64,000 nt of DNA from Capitulum mitella (Eukaryota > Arthropoda > Thecostraca > Pollicipedomorpha > Pollicipedidae), in assembly GCA_030062745.1 (NCBI GenBank), contig CP099840.1, positions 17,349,718-17,413,717 of the forward strand, written 5' to 3'. The notes beneath the pieces are model-generated. The model saw only the letters and a program-made list of their open reading frames with translations. It searched no databases and had not been told where the DNA came from. The translations under genes were made by a program, and so were the position numbers. Shown here piece after piece: positions 47,055-58,857 of the stretch (positions within the stretch are counted from its first letter, which is position 1; every line of letters starts with the position of its first letter).

Positions 47055-47565
47055 GATCACAGTCTCATGTGAGGTCAACGTAGACTATTCATGACCTCAC
47101 TCAGGTCATCATGGGCCAAATTTTGCAATGCAAGATTCCTTCAAACACGTTGTCAATGAGCGCGCTGTGAGTCATTTGAAAGACTGTATGATGCGCCTAT
47201 GCATGCTTTTAGGCACGTTAATAAGATCACAATGTCATGACAGGCTAATGTAGACTAACTTTAACCTCACCCAAAGTCACAATACGCCAAATTTTACATT
47301 CATGATTTTTCAAACACTGCGGCAATGTACCCGTTGTGACGGCCATTCGAGAGCTTTCTGGTGCGCGTATATTTATGGGCACATTATTGTCGCCACAATG
47401 CCATGAGAGGTCAACGTAGACCACCTATTTGGGACTACTCACCCAAGGTCATCGCAGCGCAAATTTTACAATCACGATTTTTAAATGTGGTGTACCAATG
47501 TGCCAGCTGTGATACCCATCTGAAGCCTTTCTGGTGCAGACATGAGTATTTAAACACGTTATATG
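47055..47565. repeat. ~168 bp tandem repeat, three copies
   Basis: Copies begin near 47055, 47225 and 47391. Shared words in order are CACAATGTCATGA-type start, AGGTCAACGTAGAC, CTCACCCAAGGTCAT-type, CGCCAAATTTTACA, ATGATTTTTCAAAC, CAATGT, and TTTCTGGTGCGC. Copies are diverged by substitutions and small indels. Confidence 0.85.
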
Positions 47566-48793
47566 GAGTTCTCAGCCGAAATTGACCCAGAAAACATGCA
47601 TCGTAGAACTCCATGTTAGAAACCCCAATTTGACCTTGACGTTGGATGACCGTCGGTATTATTTGACATAGACAGAAACTACGACACTATCTACATGTAG
47701 TCTACAGACATCCATTAGAAATTACACACATCTGCAGCATGCAAATAGGCGTTGTTCGCACTGCGGTCGCTTTGCGGTTGCAATGCGGTGAGTTTGAAAA
47801 TTTTCGAAGTTTTGGAGATTGACGTTGACCTATGACGTCATTCGTGAGCCCCATTTCAAATTATTTTACATTTACCTGGGTCATACGATCGCAACCTACC
47901 GACTGCCATTCATATCAGCGTAGTCGGTACAATGGCTCTTTGATCCATTCGTCCAGCGACCCAGAGTTATGGGGTGGAGACGTTTTACGACCCTCTCCCC
48001 CCGCAAGTCGAGGGAAGCGCCGCAGCCCAGCAACTGCCGGGTCAAAAGTACGACTCACTTGGTCCACGGTCTCGCTAGTGACCATACGAGGCGGCTCTAT
48101 TTTTTTCCAGTAGAACCTAGATCCGGATAACCTCTGTTCAGGCTTACGCAGAAATTGATCAATGTACCGACATAATGCTATTTGCCACTCCACGAAAGAA
48201 AGCTGTACAACACAGTTTTAAGGCCACGGTGCGTTGTCGTATTCCCCAAGCTGTGGAAGCGCAAAAAACCAAGAGAACCCAGCATTCCGTGTATGTAATA
48301 TGGAGATTATCTAATGGCAAAAGCGTAAATGATCACTTTTGCTGGTTTACCTCGGAAGCTTTTCGTCTGGAGCAACGAAGAAATGCCACATGTACAAATA
48401 GTTTTTTTACGGCGCTCATATTTCTCTTTAAACATAGCGACGTCAAGCAACATTGTTCATCTGTAGCCCAATGGCACACAGAACTATGCCTGCTTGCAGC
48501 ACTGAATAGTTCTTTTGCTATGATTTCAGGCTATTCAAAATGCATCAAATCAGCATTTTTGAGTATAATCTCGAGTACCAAAATCGAGTAATGACTGTGA
48601 AAATGTGCGCAAAATGATCCCGTGTTTCCATAAAAATTACTTCTGTATGATTCTATGCGTCAAACAATTCGCATGTGGAACGATTCAGACCGGTTAAGTT
48701 TTATACAGCACACCTGAAATTAATGATGCTTTGACACAGTTTGCATGGCAACAGCTGCACGTTAAACGAATCAAATTTGTCAGAATTCTGTCC
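47566..48793. other. Intron between the YEATS exons, no gene seen
   Basis: A 138-codon ORF (48175-48591, plus) has no recognisable domain. Nothing else was recognised. Confidence 0.5.
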
Positions 48794-48893
48794 CTTACGG
48801 ATGGAGGAATTTTTCGGACTGCTGTTCTCGCCTTGAGTGTTGTTATTAACACAAGACGAGGAGGCGAGTCCGCAAAATTTCCTCCGTCCGTAA
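48794..48893. other. ~100 bp hairpin-forming inverted repeat
   Basis: The left arm begins CTTACGGATGGAGGAATTTT and the right arm ends AAATTTCCTCCGTCCGTAAC. Pairing continues inward through CGGACT/AGTCCG and CTCGCCT/AGGCGAG to a small loop around 48843-48848. Each arm is about 48 bases with scattered mismatches. It could be a short foldback/MITE-like element or a small-RNA hairpin. Confidence 0.75.
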
Positions 48894-50810
48894 CCCCAAC
48901 ACCTAGTCTCAATCACCCTGCAAAAGGTTTTGCTTCCATACCACCACAGAAATTAACAGCATTATGACACAGTCTGAATAGCAAAAGCTGGCCTAACCAG
49001 CTAGCCAACGGCTCACATGAGGATGGATTAATTTACGCAGCGATATGACACAGTTCACTATTACTCACAAGGTTTTCTTACACCTTCGTGTCCGCGCTAA
49101 AGTTTACTCCACTCAGGTTCACGGGGTACGACAGGGGGCCTCAAAACCCAAGTATAACTGACGATGTTCGCACATAACCAATCCCGTTCGTGACTGCGGT
49201 TTCTGGCGTAACGTCGCTGACCCAGGGGTAAAATCCCAACTCTCCCCCCCCCCAAGAATATCTCGAACTACTGTGCGGATTCGAAATATTCACAATCCAA
49301 TCTATCACTCTATACCGTGCGACCACAAAGGTTAAGACCAAGGCCAAAAATAGCGTATTTTTAGGACCAGCGGGGCAAGGTAGCATGCCGTCACACGTCA
49401 TTCACACCCTATCAAAAAATTACCACACTTGAGAACGACAGAGATTTTCGGTGTTTATGTGGGTATGACGGGCTTAATGTTATAACAGATCCCAGCTGTT
49501 CTGGCACATATCATTATGCCTTCATCAGTAGGATCAGTGTTAATTCCGCCGATCCTGTGATCCACTGATGACTAATACCTGTGACGACTTATCGTGAGAT
49601 TAGAGGTGTTATATGTTGACCAGGCATGACATGGTGACTAGCACAGCACCATATCATATATGCCACAGTCCTATACCTCGCTAGTCCGGATGTTTCAACT
49701 TTCGTATGAAATACAGTTTCCTGAAGCGATAATGCAGTTCCATGAACGGGATCCAAACACACCGCATAACTAGGACACTTCTCGATGCAGACCAACTGTA
49801 TATCATGAAACAATATATCATCCGATGTTGAAAGTGGAGAGATTTGGCACACGGTTGTTCGATGACTGTGGCAGTGGACGCGCAAATCAGGAGGCGCAGG
49901 CCCAGTAACTTCATGTCTGCCATCGATTCGTGGACAGTAACCGAATGCTCACTTTCACTGATAGTTGCTGGGTCCGCGAACGATAAAGGGCGTATGTCTT
50001 GCATTACAGACGCTAAAAGATGGGGTCCAGTCTCCCCTCCGGCCTCAGTTTATACGACAGTCAATCGGAGCCGGAGAAGGGCGGCAGAGCGGCCGGCTCG
50101 CCAGCCCGCCAGGCCGCACCAAACGTCCTACCCAGTTTGCAGGCAAGCGGCGAAGGCCATTGGCCTTCCGGCTCATAATGAATGCCATCCGAAGTGGCTG
50201 GCACACGTAAAGCTTTGGTTTTTATAATTTCGTTTACGACTCGGCCTCGGTCAGGGTTCATGTCAGGTTAGTAACAAAACCTTAAAAACTTAATCCTACA
50301 GCAAAAACAGCAACAACTTTGCTCCCTTTGCAGGTTAAGCAATGAACAGAGTTAATTGTCCATCGTTCCACGAGGAGATCGGAGAAAACTGTTTCAAACG
50401 TTTCACATTCACAATTCAGTGCAGTCTAGCGGTGTTTTTATCTGCATGGAACAAAGAAACAGCAGTGCACACAAGGTCATTGCGTGGCGCTTGCCTAGAT
50501 CATCTTTATGAAATATTAGCTTAGAACAGTTTTCATTTCTACATAACAGACTGGTCTGGTCAAAGAAATCATCCATGACAAAACCAACCAAGTACATATT
50601 TCAAATGTTATTTTTCTAGAACTAGGAACAATGCTGTTGTATTGTTTTTCTTTGAAACATCCCATCGACGCACATACAAGCAACTGGAGCTTTGGTCCCG
50701 TTTTGCGCTCCCAAAAACATCAAACCCAACTTTTGGCATTCTGGTCTGCTGACCCGGCTAACAACATTGAGATAATCCGAACCGAAGTGTCTCGATGTAC
50801 CAAAACTGAC
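48894..50810. other. Intron between the YEATS exons, no gene seen
   Basis: ORFs such as 49681-50004 and 49844-50227 show no recognisable domain. A C-tract at 49242-49251 followed by AAGAATATCTCGAACTAC weakly recalls the end of family A elements. Confidence 0.5.
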
Positions 50811-50988
50811 CTCTCTTGGGCTTTGGGAAGCTTTCATGCAGCTGAAAGACGACCTTGTCTATGAATGCCTCTATGGGGTTCTGATCCGGCCCTCGGACGA
50901 ACACGGCCCAGTCATGGGTGTAGCCCTCGGCAGTCGGTTCGGCCCGGATCTGGGTACGGTGTCCCAGCTCCAGCATCACCTGCACTGC
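50811..50988 (-). CDS. MLLT3: AF9/ENL-type protein, first YEATS-domain exon
   Basis: Exon of 178 bp (phase 0 in, phase 1 out). The acceptor is GTGTGTTGGCAG ending at 50989 and the donor GTCAGT starts at 50810. It encodes [15 protein letters not shown], then [14 protein letters not shown], then [18 protein letters not shown]. This is the N-terminal half of the AF9/ENL YEATS domain, including the HESF segment that corresponds to His56, Ser58 and Phe59 of the human AF9 reading pocket. In human AF9 the matching segment is preceded by only a few residues (MASSC), so one tiny first exon is missing. The in-frame GTG at 51000 lies in the intron and is not a start. The alternative acceptor four bases downstream (exon from 50984) would break the phase. 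Confidence 0.96.
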
Positions 50989-52539
50989 CTGCCAACACAC
51001 GCAAACACGTGCCGATGGAGATCCAGATCTGGGTACGGTGCAGCAGCTTCAGCTTCTGCCTGTCAGAATATTCACAATGACAAAGATCAACAGTCGGTCG
51101 GATGCTGTCATTAACTGGTATCGACACATATCAGCACCAGCACCAATAAATGACGTGAAAGTGTTACTTGTGACTGGCCGGCGCCGCGTGAGCCGCACCA
51201 TGCCAGTGTTTTAGGCATAACTGAGACATTTTCCAACATACTGCAAAACATGTCGTGCTTTGTCTTCCAGAATGTATTCAAATACGCCAAAAGAGCCCAG
51301 AATATATCCGAAACATGTGTTCCAGAACATGCAATTTAACTTCGGTATGTTTTCTGCAAGCCATTCTTCTGTAGCTAGTGGAAAACAAGAAAACGTGTTC
51401 CTTGCAACCATATCCCAGCCACCATCACGGTTTTATATTTTTGGAGATTGTGTAGTGAAAAGACCCTCAAGTGCTCAAACTGGTAAAAGATCATGAAGTG
51501 ATGAAATCACAGAGTTTTTTCTGCTTATTTTCTAAGCATACTTATGTACTCCAAATTTTATATAACATGAGCAAAAGTATGTGATCCTCTCCAAACTGTC
51601 TGAACACCTAATTTGTAATGATGCTGTACATGCTTTTATGTCATATGGATGTGGCAATAACTCCAATGACACAGGCAGTATGCAAGAAGTGGGCATGCAC
51701 ATATGCACGACATGGACGCACACATACTTCACAGAGAATCGATCGATACTGGTGTGATACTGATATTGGTGTGATAAACAATTGCTTTTGTAATCTGTTT
51801 TACAAAAACTCAATTGCAATATATTACACAAACAGACGGGATCTGCACCCACCGAGTGTGCCATGGTCTCCTTATGTCTGCTCATCAGGTTCAGTCATCT
51901 GTGAAAGTAAGCAAACATAATTTAAACATATGCAGTCTTGCACAAAACATGCCCACGTACATCTAAATTGTAACGCACACATAATTTCGTCATCATTATT
52001 GTTTATCAGCCAACCTGGCTCATAACTGGGCGAATGCCTGTAATCCATCTGTCATAATACACAAAATAAATAAATAAATCAGTACCACATCATGATCTGT
52101 AACATTTAGCAAACACCTTCCTAAATCAGGTATACACAATCAATACCGAGAATCAGGTCATTACATGCATCAACACCACAATGACAGCTAAAACCCAAAA
52201 GTGCATCAGTGCACTAAGAGTATGATGCCACTGTCTCCAAAGCTGACTCCATGCAACTATCTATTAATCAAGTAAACGAAATGGTATGCGAAATCAAATA
52301 GGAGCATTCCATTAAGACCATATCCTTTAAATTATGTTGCATCACAATGCTATGAAGTGCTGGAAAAGCTGGCAATTCTCGTTCCCGAAAGAAACAGGAA
52401 ATCATGTACTCCTTAATGTTGCATACTAAAAATGGGATGTTATGTACTCCCTTTGACATGGCATGGCAGTTTAAAAACTGACAATGGAATAAAGATCTTC
52501 AGAAAACGACAGATTAAAATCAGTTATGTGTGTGTGTGA
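50989..52539. other. Upstream intron or 5' region, no gene seen
   Basis: The short first exon of the AF9/ENL gene is expected on this side, but a few-codon exon cannot be recognised without transcript data. No other gene signal. Confidence 0.5.
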
Positions 52540-52608
52540 GTTTTACCGTGGTCCCGGAAACACTGCTTGGATGGGGGACCGAGCAATGTTTCGGGGACCA
52601 CGGTAAAC
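52540..52608. other. ~69 bp near-perfect hairpin
   Basis: The left arm GTTTTACCGTGGTCCCGGAA then ACACTGCTTGG (52540-52570) pairs with the right arm CCGAGCAATGTTTCGGGGAC then CACGGTAAAC (52579-52608). There are only a few mismatches, G-U pairs or bulges, and a loop of about 8 bases. Size and shape resemble a small-RNA precursor, but a miniature foldback element is equally possible. Confidence 0.75.
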
Positions 52609-53270
52609 GGTGCATGACAGCGCCGTGAAATTTGCCACAGCTGACGGATACATTCACTGCACATGTTTTGGAAAAATAGTGACTCCATGTCATCTCAGGT
52701 CACCGAGCTAAGGCGCAATTAATAATAATAATTAATATTAATAATCAGGGCTTGCAGAACAGTTTTTGCGCCAAATGTCGTTTTATACTGTTTTAGGGTA
52801 ATGGATATGCATACACGGCAGACGACGGACTTGAAATCGGTTAAGCCCGGTTGTCCACATGCGAACAGGTCACTGTGGATAGGCAAATGGCCTTTTCTTG
52901 GTCAATGGAGGTCAAGGACCTACGATGACCTTTTTTGGCTTGAGAAGGTTCATATGCTATGTTTTTTGACACTGAATACGATAAAGGAAACGACTCTAGG
53001 CCTGAATGGCCCTGAATACGCCGTGCTTAACTGTAGAAAATGGCTTCAAATTTTCCAAGCATATTGACCTGACCAGGGAAGTTACTAGTTAACCGGACGG
53101 GGTCGACCGGGAAGCGTTGGATTCCTTGTGCGCACAGCTATCGATTGCCTTTCGTTCTGGGGCGCTACCTCAAATAGGGTGGGTCCAAATGGCGACGGGG
53201 TGCCTGTCACTCTCCCCCACTCATCATTAGTGCGAGTGAAAACCCCTCCTGTCCGGCAAAGGATATGTAC

Positions 53271-53272
<2 letters not shown>
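52609..53272. other. No gene seen
   Basis: Contains A/T simple sequence near 52720-52745. ORF 52801-53067 has no recognisable domain. Confidence 0.5.
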
Positions 53273-53301
<29 letters not shown>

Positions 53302-53359
53302 TGTATGTATGTATGTATGTATGTATGTATGTATGTATGTATGTATGTATGTATGTATG
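53273..53359. repeat. (ATGT)n microsatellite
   Basis: About 21 tetranucleotide units, nearly uninterrupted. It gives Tyr/Val/Met/Cys and His/Thr/Tyr/Ile spurious peptides in flanking frames. Confidence 0.95.
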
Positions 53360-54712
53360 CATATATATTCGAGTATTTTGGTAGAATAATTCCATTTCAC
53401 CCTATTCCAGGACCTCAATGTCAGAGCTATCTCTTATACATGTTTCTTATTTTAGGCATCTTTACTTTTTTATTTATACAGAAAACTACGGTAAATCTGG
53501 CCGGAGTGGGGGGCTTAACGGCTCACCTCTCTCTTCATATCTCGGGAACAGCCGTGTGATTTTGTTCCAAATGGCCTAAAGGAATCATTGTAACCTAATC
53601 TGTAATTCTACGTGCTTGAAATCCAAAAAAGCTTCAGTGGCGATGTCAGAAACCAAACAGGAATTTGTAGTTTGCCCAATGATCGCCAATGGATCAGCTA
53701 CTGGTCGTCGAAGATGATCCAGAATAAATGGAAATGAGACCCAAGGGTCGAGAACATGTTTTTAATGTCAACATATCTTCAAACATTTAGGACTGGCGCA
53801 TCCGGGGACTATACAATGAACAACGCATCCTTTTTTGTACTTATTTTTGCCATCTGCGAGGCCCCGAAATGAGCCTTTGTGACCCAATACTATACTTTGA
53901 AGTAGAAAAATATAAATCGGCTTATAATGGCGGTGCCAGAAACAAAGAATGGGGGTCTTGAGCCTTGATTTGTAAGGGATGCGGAAGTATCTATACCGTT
54001 GCATAAACTGCACATGCATATGCTCGAGGTCAGGGAGTCTGATATTATGCTAACAGTGTAGCACGCATCAGCAGAGTAGCCACCAGTTCCGCGTGGGGGA
54101 CAATGTTTGTCATCACCATGCCTGGATGTTGATGTTTACATGCTGATGGGGCCTGCAACGTGCTGACAACAATTACTGTCACCCAAAATGCATTTTCATA
54201 CACATAATAACGTTTAATGGCGGTGCAGGGGTCCGAAATGGGTAGATTATATTTTTTGTTATGTATTCAGGCTCCTGATTGCAATGCTAAAAGCGGCACC
54301 GTGGTGCCTAGTAAGACATATAGGCCCCATGTAAGGTCCCCCAAATCGTCCTCTGACATGCACCATAAGCTGCATGTTAGCACGCGCACTGGAAGGGGGT
54401 CTTTATATACCCTCCTCACCTATCTTTTTTGAAAATCTCGAGAAAAGATCGGAACTGGTTGCTGCCACTTTGTGACATTTATGGCAACTGAATAACTCCT
54501 CGACTGACGCAGAAAAATCGAAAATCGTCCGAAAATTTTTGAAGTTTGAAGCATTCAAAGTCAAACAAACATAACGAAAATAACCGGTGTCGCTGACAAA
54601 CAGGAACTTTGCGAAACGACTAGCATTCTACCTAAGATAATCGCTTGAACACAATCAGGCGACGTCATTCGGGCATAGGTGATGGATGTACCAAGACCAA
54701 AGCCACGGTCAG
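53360..54712. other. No gene seen
   Basis: Short phrases such as GGCGGTGCCAGAAAC recur loosely (53640, 53930, 54220) but no clear repeat unit could be defined. Confidence 0.45.
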
Positions 54713-55153
54713 TGAAGGTCAAGGTCATCACAGGCCAATGTCAAATATCTTGTGACCTGATCTATATTTGCTTTGCAAGATATCGGTTTGTATGAAACAC
54801 GCATTCAAAGACCCTAATAAAAACATGTGTGCGCATACTGATATGCTTACATACACAAAGACCTGTGAAGGTCGTCATCAAAGGTCAAGGTCAGATATCT
54901 TGTGACCTGTAGATTTGCTTTACGACATGTCGATTTGTGTGAAATATGCATTCAAAGACCCTAATAAAAACACGTTTGCGCACATTGATACGCTTATATA
55001 TACCAGGGTCAGGGCAGATCAAGGTCCTCAAAGGTCAAGGGTAAAAATTTTGTGACCTGGTCCAGATTTGCTTTGCAATATGCCAATTTGTATGAAATAT
55101 GCATTCAAAGACCCTACAAACAACACCTGGCACATTGATACCCATATATGGGT
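54713..55153. repeat. ~145-150 bp tandem repeat, three copies
   Basis: Copies start near 54713, 54866 and 55010. Shared order: AAGGTCAAGGTC, ATCTTGTGACCTG, AGATTTGCTTTGCAA, TTTGTATGAAATATGCATTC, AAAGACCCTAATAAAAACA, GCGCACATTGATAC and a TATATA-containing end. AGGTCA/TGACCT hexamers occur in every copy. Confidence 0.88.
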
Positions 55154-55705
55154 ATATATATATACATATATGCATATACATACGTACATAAATATGAACG
55201 CTAGAAGTGATCAGATGTACCGATGTTGGCTACCTCCACTAAAAATACACCAAAAGATGCGTATAGCGCCCTTATTTACACTCAAACAATCCCGTGTCAC
55301 TCGAATCTGATCTGCAAAAGATTAAGAAATGACGCCATAGGTCAATGACCTGACATGACCTCGACCCAGAATCCTCAGTCAAGACGCCCAATGAATGGAT
55401 ATTGTCGTATTCCACGTTTTAACGCTCAAACAAACACCCTTTTCCCGTTTCGTTCGAAAAGACGTACGGAATGGCATGTACGGGCCGAGTGTCCAAAGCT
55501 GACCTTTTCGACCTCATTTAACCTTCAAGATACTGACCTAAGGTTATGGAAATTGCACACAATGTAAATCGTTAATGCAACACCGTATCCATACACTTTC
55601 ATGTCTCTAGCTCCTTCCGTTCCACAGATCGGGGGAAGGCACTTCTGCGCCCCCCCCCCCGCCCTCCAGTGCGCGTTAGTGCGAAACCTCCTTCCACTGC
55701 GGATG
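55154..55705. other. No gene seen
   Basis: Contains TGACCT/AGGTCA words (55337-55560) and a C-run block at 55650-55665 just before the TTAA that starts element C3. It may be the remains of another TTAA-type element, but no second terminus was found. Confidence 0.4.
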
Positions 55706-56896
55706 TTAACCCGTCCCCGACTGGGGGAGGCAGTTGACTGCCCCCCCCCCCGAGGTTTTTCTGGGTTTGCGAGAGAACCAACAAACACAGAGTCACGAAA
55801 CTCTGTGTACCTTTTGCTTCATCAATTTCACATCTTGTGTCAAAATTTTGACCTCAGGTCAGGTCAAGTGTCTGACCTAGGTCAGGCCAAACAGACCTAT
55901 GTCCAAAAATGTTTAGCGCCCTCTAACTTTTTCGCAAAACAAGATATCTCAATAATACATTCAGGGATTAGTGATCGTGATGGATGCAACAAATCTCCTA
56001 TCTCAGATTTTTCGGAATTGTCCGGGTCATTGACCTAAGGTCAAGCCCATTTTTAAGACATGTTGTCGTTTTTTTCGGAAATTGACGGAATATTTCATAA
56101 CATTTTTAGTGTGGAATGAAGCAGACATCTAATTACCGTCCTTGAGCAAAGTATCAATGATTTCCAGCCATTGACCTGAGGTCAGGTCACGAATAACTGT
56201 AGTGAGCCAAAATGTACCACCGTCAAAATCGGCCATGAATTACTCAGAATGGGTGGAAAATGCAGAAACAGCTTGCACAGACGCAAGTAATACCAGGAAC
56301 CTCAAAAAGTTTGAAAACTAGCATATTTTGGAAATAAACAGGCTCTCGCCAATAAAGCTCCGCCAATTGTGTACATTGGTAACTAATGAATTTTTCCAAA
56401 ATTTAAGCATGAAAAACCATCACAACAACCACTTAGATCAATAAAATATGCATACATCGTGTCAACTTGTTACTGCATACGGCAGCAGGGCACGCCTGCA
56501 GCTGCCACGAGAAATGCCGTGTCTTTAACTCAACGTTACGGCGTATATATTGAACAAATCTGGGAAATTAGACGAGTATCGGCATCCAGGGACCTGGGAC
56601 CTTTACTTGTGCGCTGGTGTCTTTACCTATGCGTTTTTAGTCACAGCCTTTGAGATTCAGGCCATTTCTCGGTCTCATGCAGTCCGCTATGACAAAACAT
56701 ATATAGGGCGTAAATTGCTTACATATTATCTAAAACTAAAAATGAGACCAGTTTCCAGCTCTACTCCTCACAAGCTTTCCAACGGTATGCTTATTTTCAT
56801 CGTGCGATCAACCGTTCGTGAGTCAGAGGGGGGGGCCAACTGTCCCCCCCCCAGTCGCCCAGGTTCGAAACCGACCGACGGTCGTGCACGGGTTAC
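55706..56896 (-). mobile_element. Family C TTAA-flanked element, copy C3 (complete)
   Basis: It starts TTAACCCGTCCCCGACTGGG at 55706 and ends GTCGTGCACGGGTTAC at 56896, where the expected TTAA has become TTAC. The inverted ends (AACCCGT) are short, and C/G-run subterminal blocks lie at 55740-55752 and 56827-56852. The right 800 bp match the complement of C1 and C2. It contains TTGACCTGAGGTCAGGTCAC near 56173 and other AGGTCA words. No transposase. Confidence 0.8.
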
Positions 56897-57259
56897 AAGA
56901 CATATTCTTCACACAAAGTCGCAGATTAGTCCAAAGACACGCTTAGAATCACATAATATCGACGACAGGTTCATGGCATTTTCTACTATGCGTCCGTTGT
57001 TGGTTCTCTGGATTCGCCACCGCTGTCAAAATGCTGCATTTATATCTCAGAATGAACAAAAACGCTGAATAAAGCGTATCAAATGCTATTACCTCTGTCC
57101 TTGAACTAACAATGTAGATGAATTACTCTGCCAAAAGTAATATCATGAGTGCCCCTTTTCCTCCCTTGGATCTGCCACGGAGTTTCATAAGGCATGAAAT
57201 GAACCGGTGCTTTTCAGAGAAAAAAGTGGTCACCTGATATACACATACATATACATATA

Positions 57260-57268
<9 letters not shown>

Positions 57269-57309
<41 letters not shown>
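57269..57309. repeat. (AT)n microsatellite
   Basis: About 20 AT units, nearly uninterrupted, flanked by CATA-type repeats. Confidence 0.93.
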
Positions 57310-57313
<4 letters not shown>

Positions 57314-57644
57314 CATAAACACACAAAATGCCTGATTTTTAAAAAAAAGGGGTAATCTGATACATAACATCGAACAGAGCACGTCAAGTGCTCTACCTCC
57401 AGTGACGAAAAACGACCGAACATGCCTCGAAAACCTCGCCCTGGACCCTCCTTTTAATACAGTTACAAACTCGAACCTGTCACAGTGTAAGACAAAAAGC
57501 ATGTCGGGATACGCCCACAAGTTCCATGACTACCTTGGAGCGTTCAGCAATGGTGGGTGGAAAACGTCGAAGGGGCTCATTAAGTTCCCCTCCCCCAGCC
57601 TGGAATAGGGCTAAGCAGCTCAATTAAATGTTATGCCATGTCTA

Positions 57645-58857
57645 TTAACCTTATTCCCGGCAGGGGAGCTGAACTGGCCCCCCCCCTCGGGTTTTTTCGC
57701 TCCAATTCCAGCGTTTTTGACGCGGCTCCACGAAACTTGGTCACTTTTCCTAGCTATTCTTTCTGCGTTGTTTGACAAAATTTCGGAATTCCATTTTGCT
57801 CAGGGGCGGAGCCAGGCAACGTTTTTGGGGGGCACCTCAGGCCATTTTTGGCCATGTTGAGGGTAAAAGGAAAGTGACCGCCAAAAACAGCGTTTTTAAG
57901 ATGGAACTTAAAACTTTATATGGATGTACAGCAAAATAGTTGGGCAACGTACAAACACAATTTTGTTCGTCTGAGGCCACTTTACAAGGTCAGGTCAAGG
58001 TCAAAAGTCAACATTTGGCTTTATGGTAATAATTTGGCGCTATTTTTTCAAATGCCAAACCCGGAATATATGTGAAGTAGAATGGTGCCCTCTACTTGTT
58101 TATCAAGTTTCGGCGTGATATTAGGTCGGGTCCCGGACCTATGACCTAAAACGTCAGTGCGCGTACCCTATATCACAATAACCGTAAAATGGAATTTTCG
58201 AAATAGAGTAAATTTAAATGATTGAAAACGTTTACAGGTAATATTAAATGCACATGAGATCATTTCAAGTGATTCCAAGGTCACTGGAGGTCATTTAAGG
58301 TCCAAGGTCACAAGTTAATCTGAAGAGCATGTTACCATGACAGTTCCCCTTTTTCACGTCCCTGGCACCGCCTATGCTAACATTATACAAACAATGTCAT
58401 ACGATTCGTACTCCTTTAGCATAACATGACTAGCAGAAACCAAAAAAAAACCGCTCTTCCTTTTTTTGTTCATTCAGTTGTCAAAAAACTAATCCTCCCG
58501 TTTTCGAAACTCTGTGAACGCCTATGATTTTCCCAAAATTTCAGATGTGTGTACCAACGGTAAAAGTCCCATCCATAATCCTCTCGCTTCACGCCAATTT
58601 CATCGAAATCGGTCCATAAACAACGGAGTTACAAAAATTCTAAAAATACCCCCATTTTGATATTTTTGCCCGCCTGTATTAACCCTTTTCAAGATTTTGA
58701 AAAGTTCTTTTTTTAAGCGTAGTTTACGTCATGGAAAATCGATTGCCGTTTGTTACGATGAAATCGGATGAGTAGTTCTCGAGATCTCGGGGGGGGGCGA
58801 ATCCGCCCCCTTGCCGGGAATCGGCCATACCGTTTAGCCCTCGGGGAATAGGGTTAA
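57645..58857 (+). mobile_element. Family A TTAA-flanked element, copy A3
   Basis: TTAA at 57645-57648 and 58854-58857. The ends CCTTATTCCCGGCAGGG and ...CGGGGAATAGGG match copy A1 in the same orientation along the whole 1.2 kb. Six AGGTCA hexamers occupy the same relative positions as in A1 (about 57988-58008 and 58276-58312). No transposase. Confidence 0.87.

Noticed and set aside
53128..53559. 143-codon ORF with a Tyr-Val-Cys-Met repeat
   Set aside because: Translation of the (ATGT)n microsatellite; the same applies to ORFs at 26286-26789 and 57123-57520.
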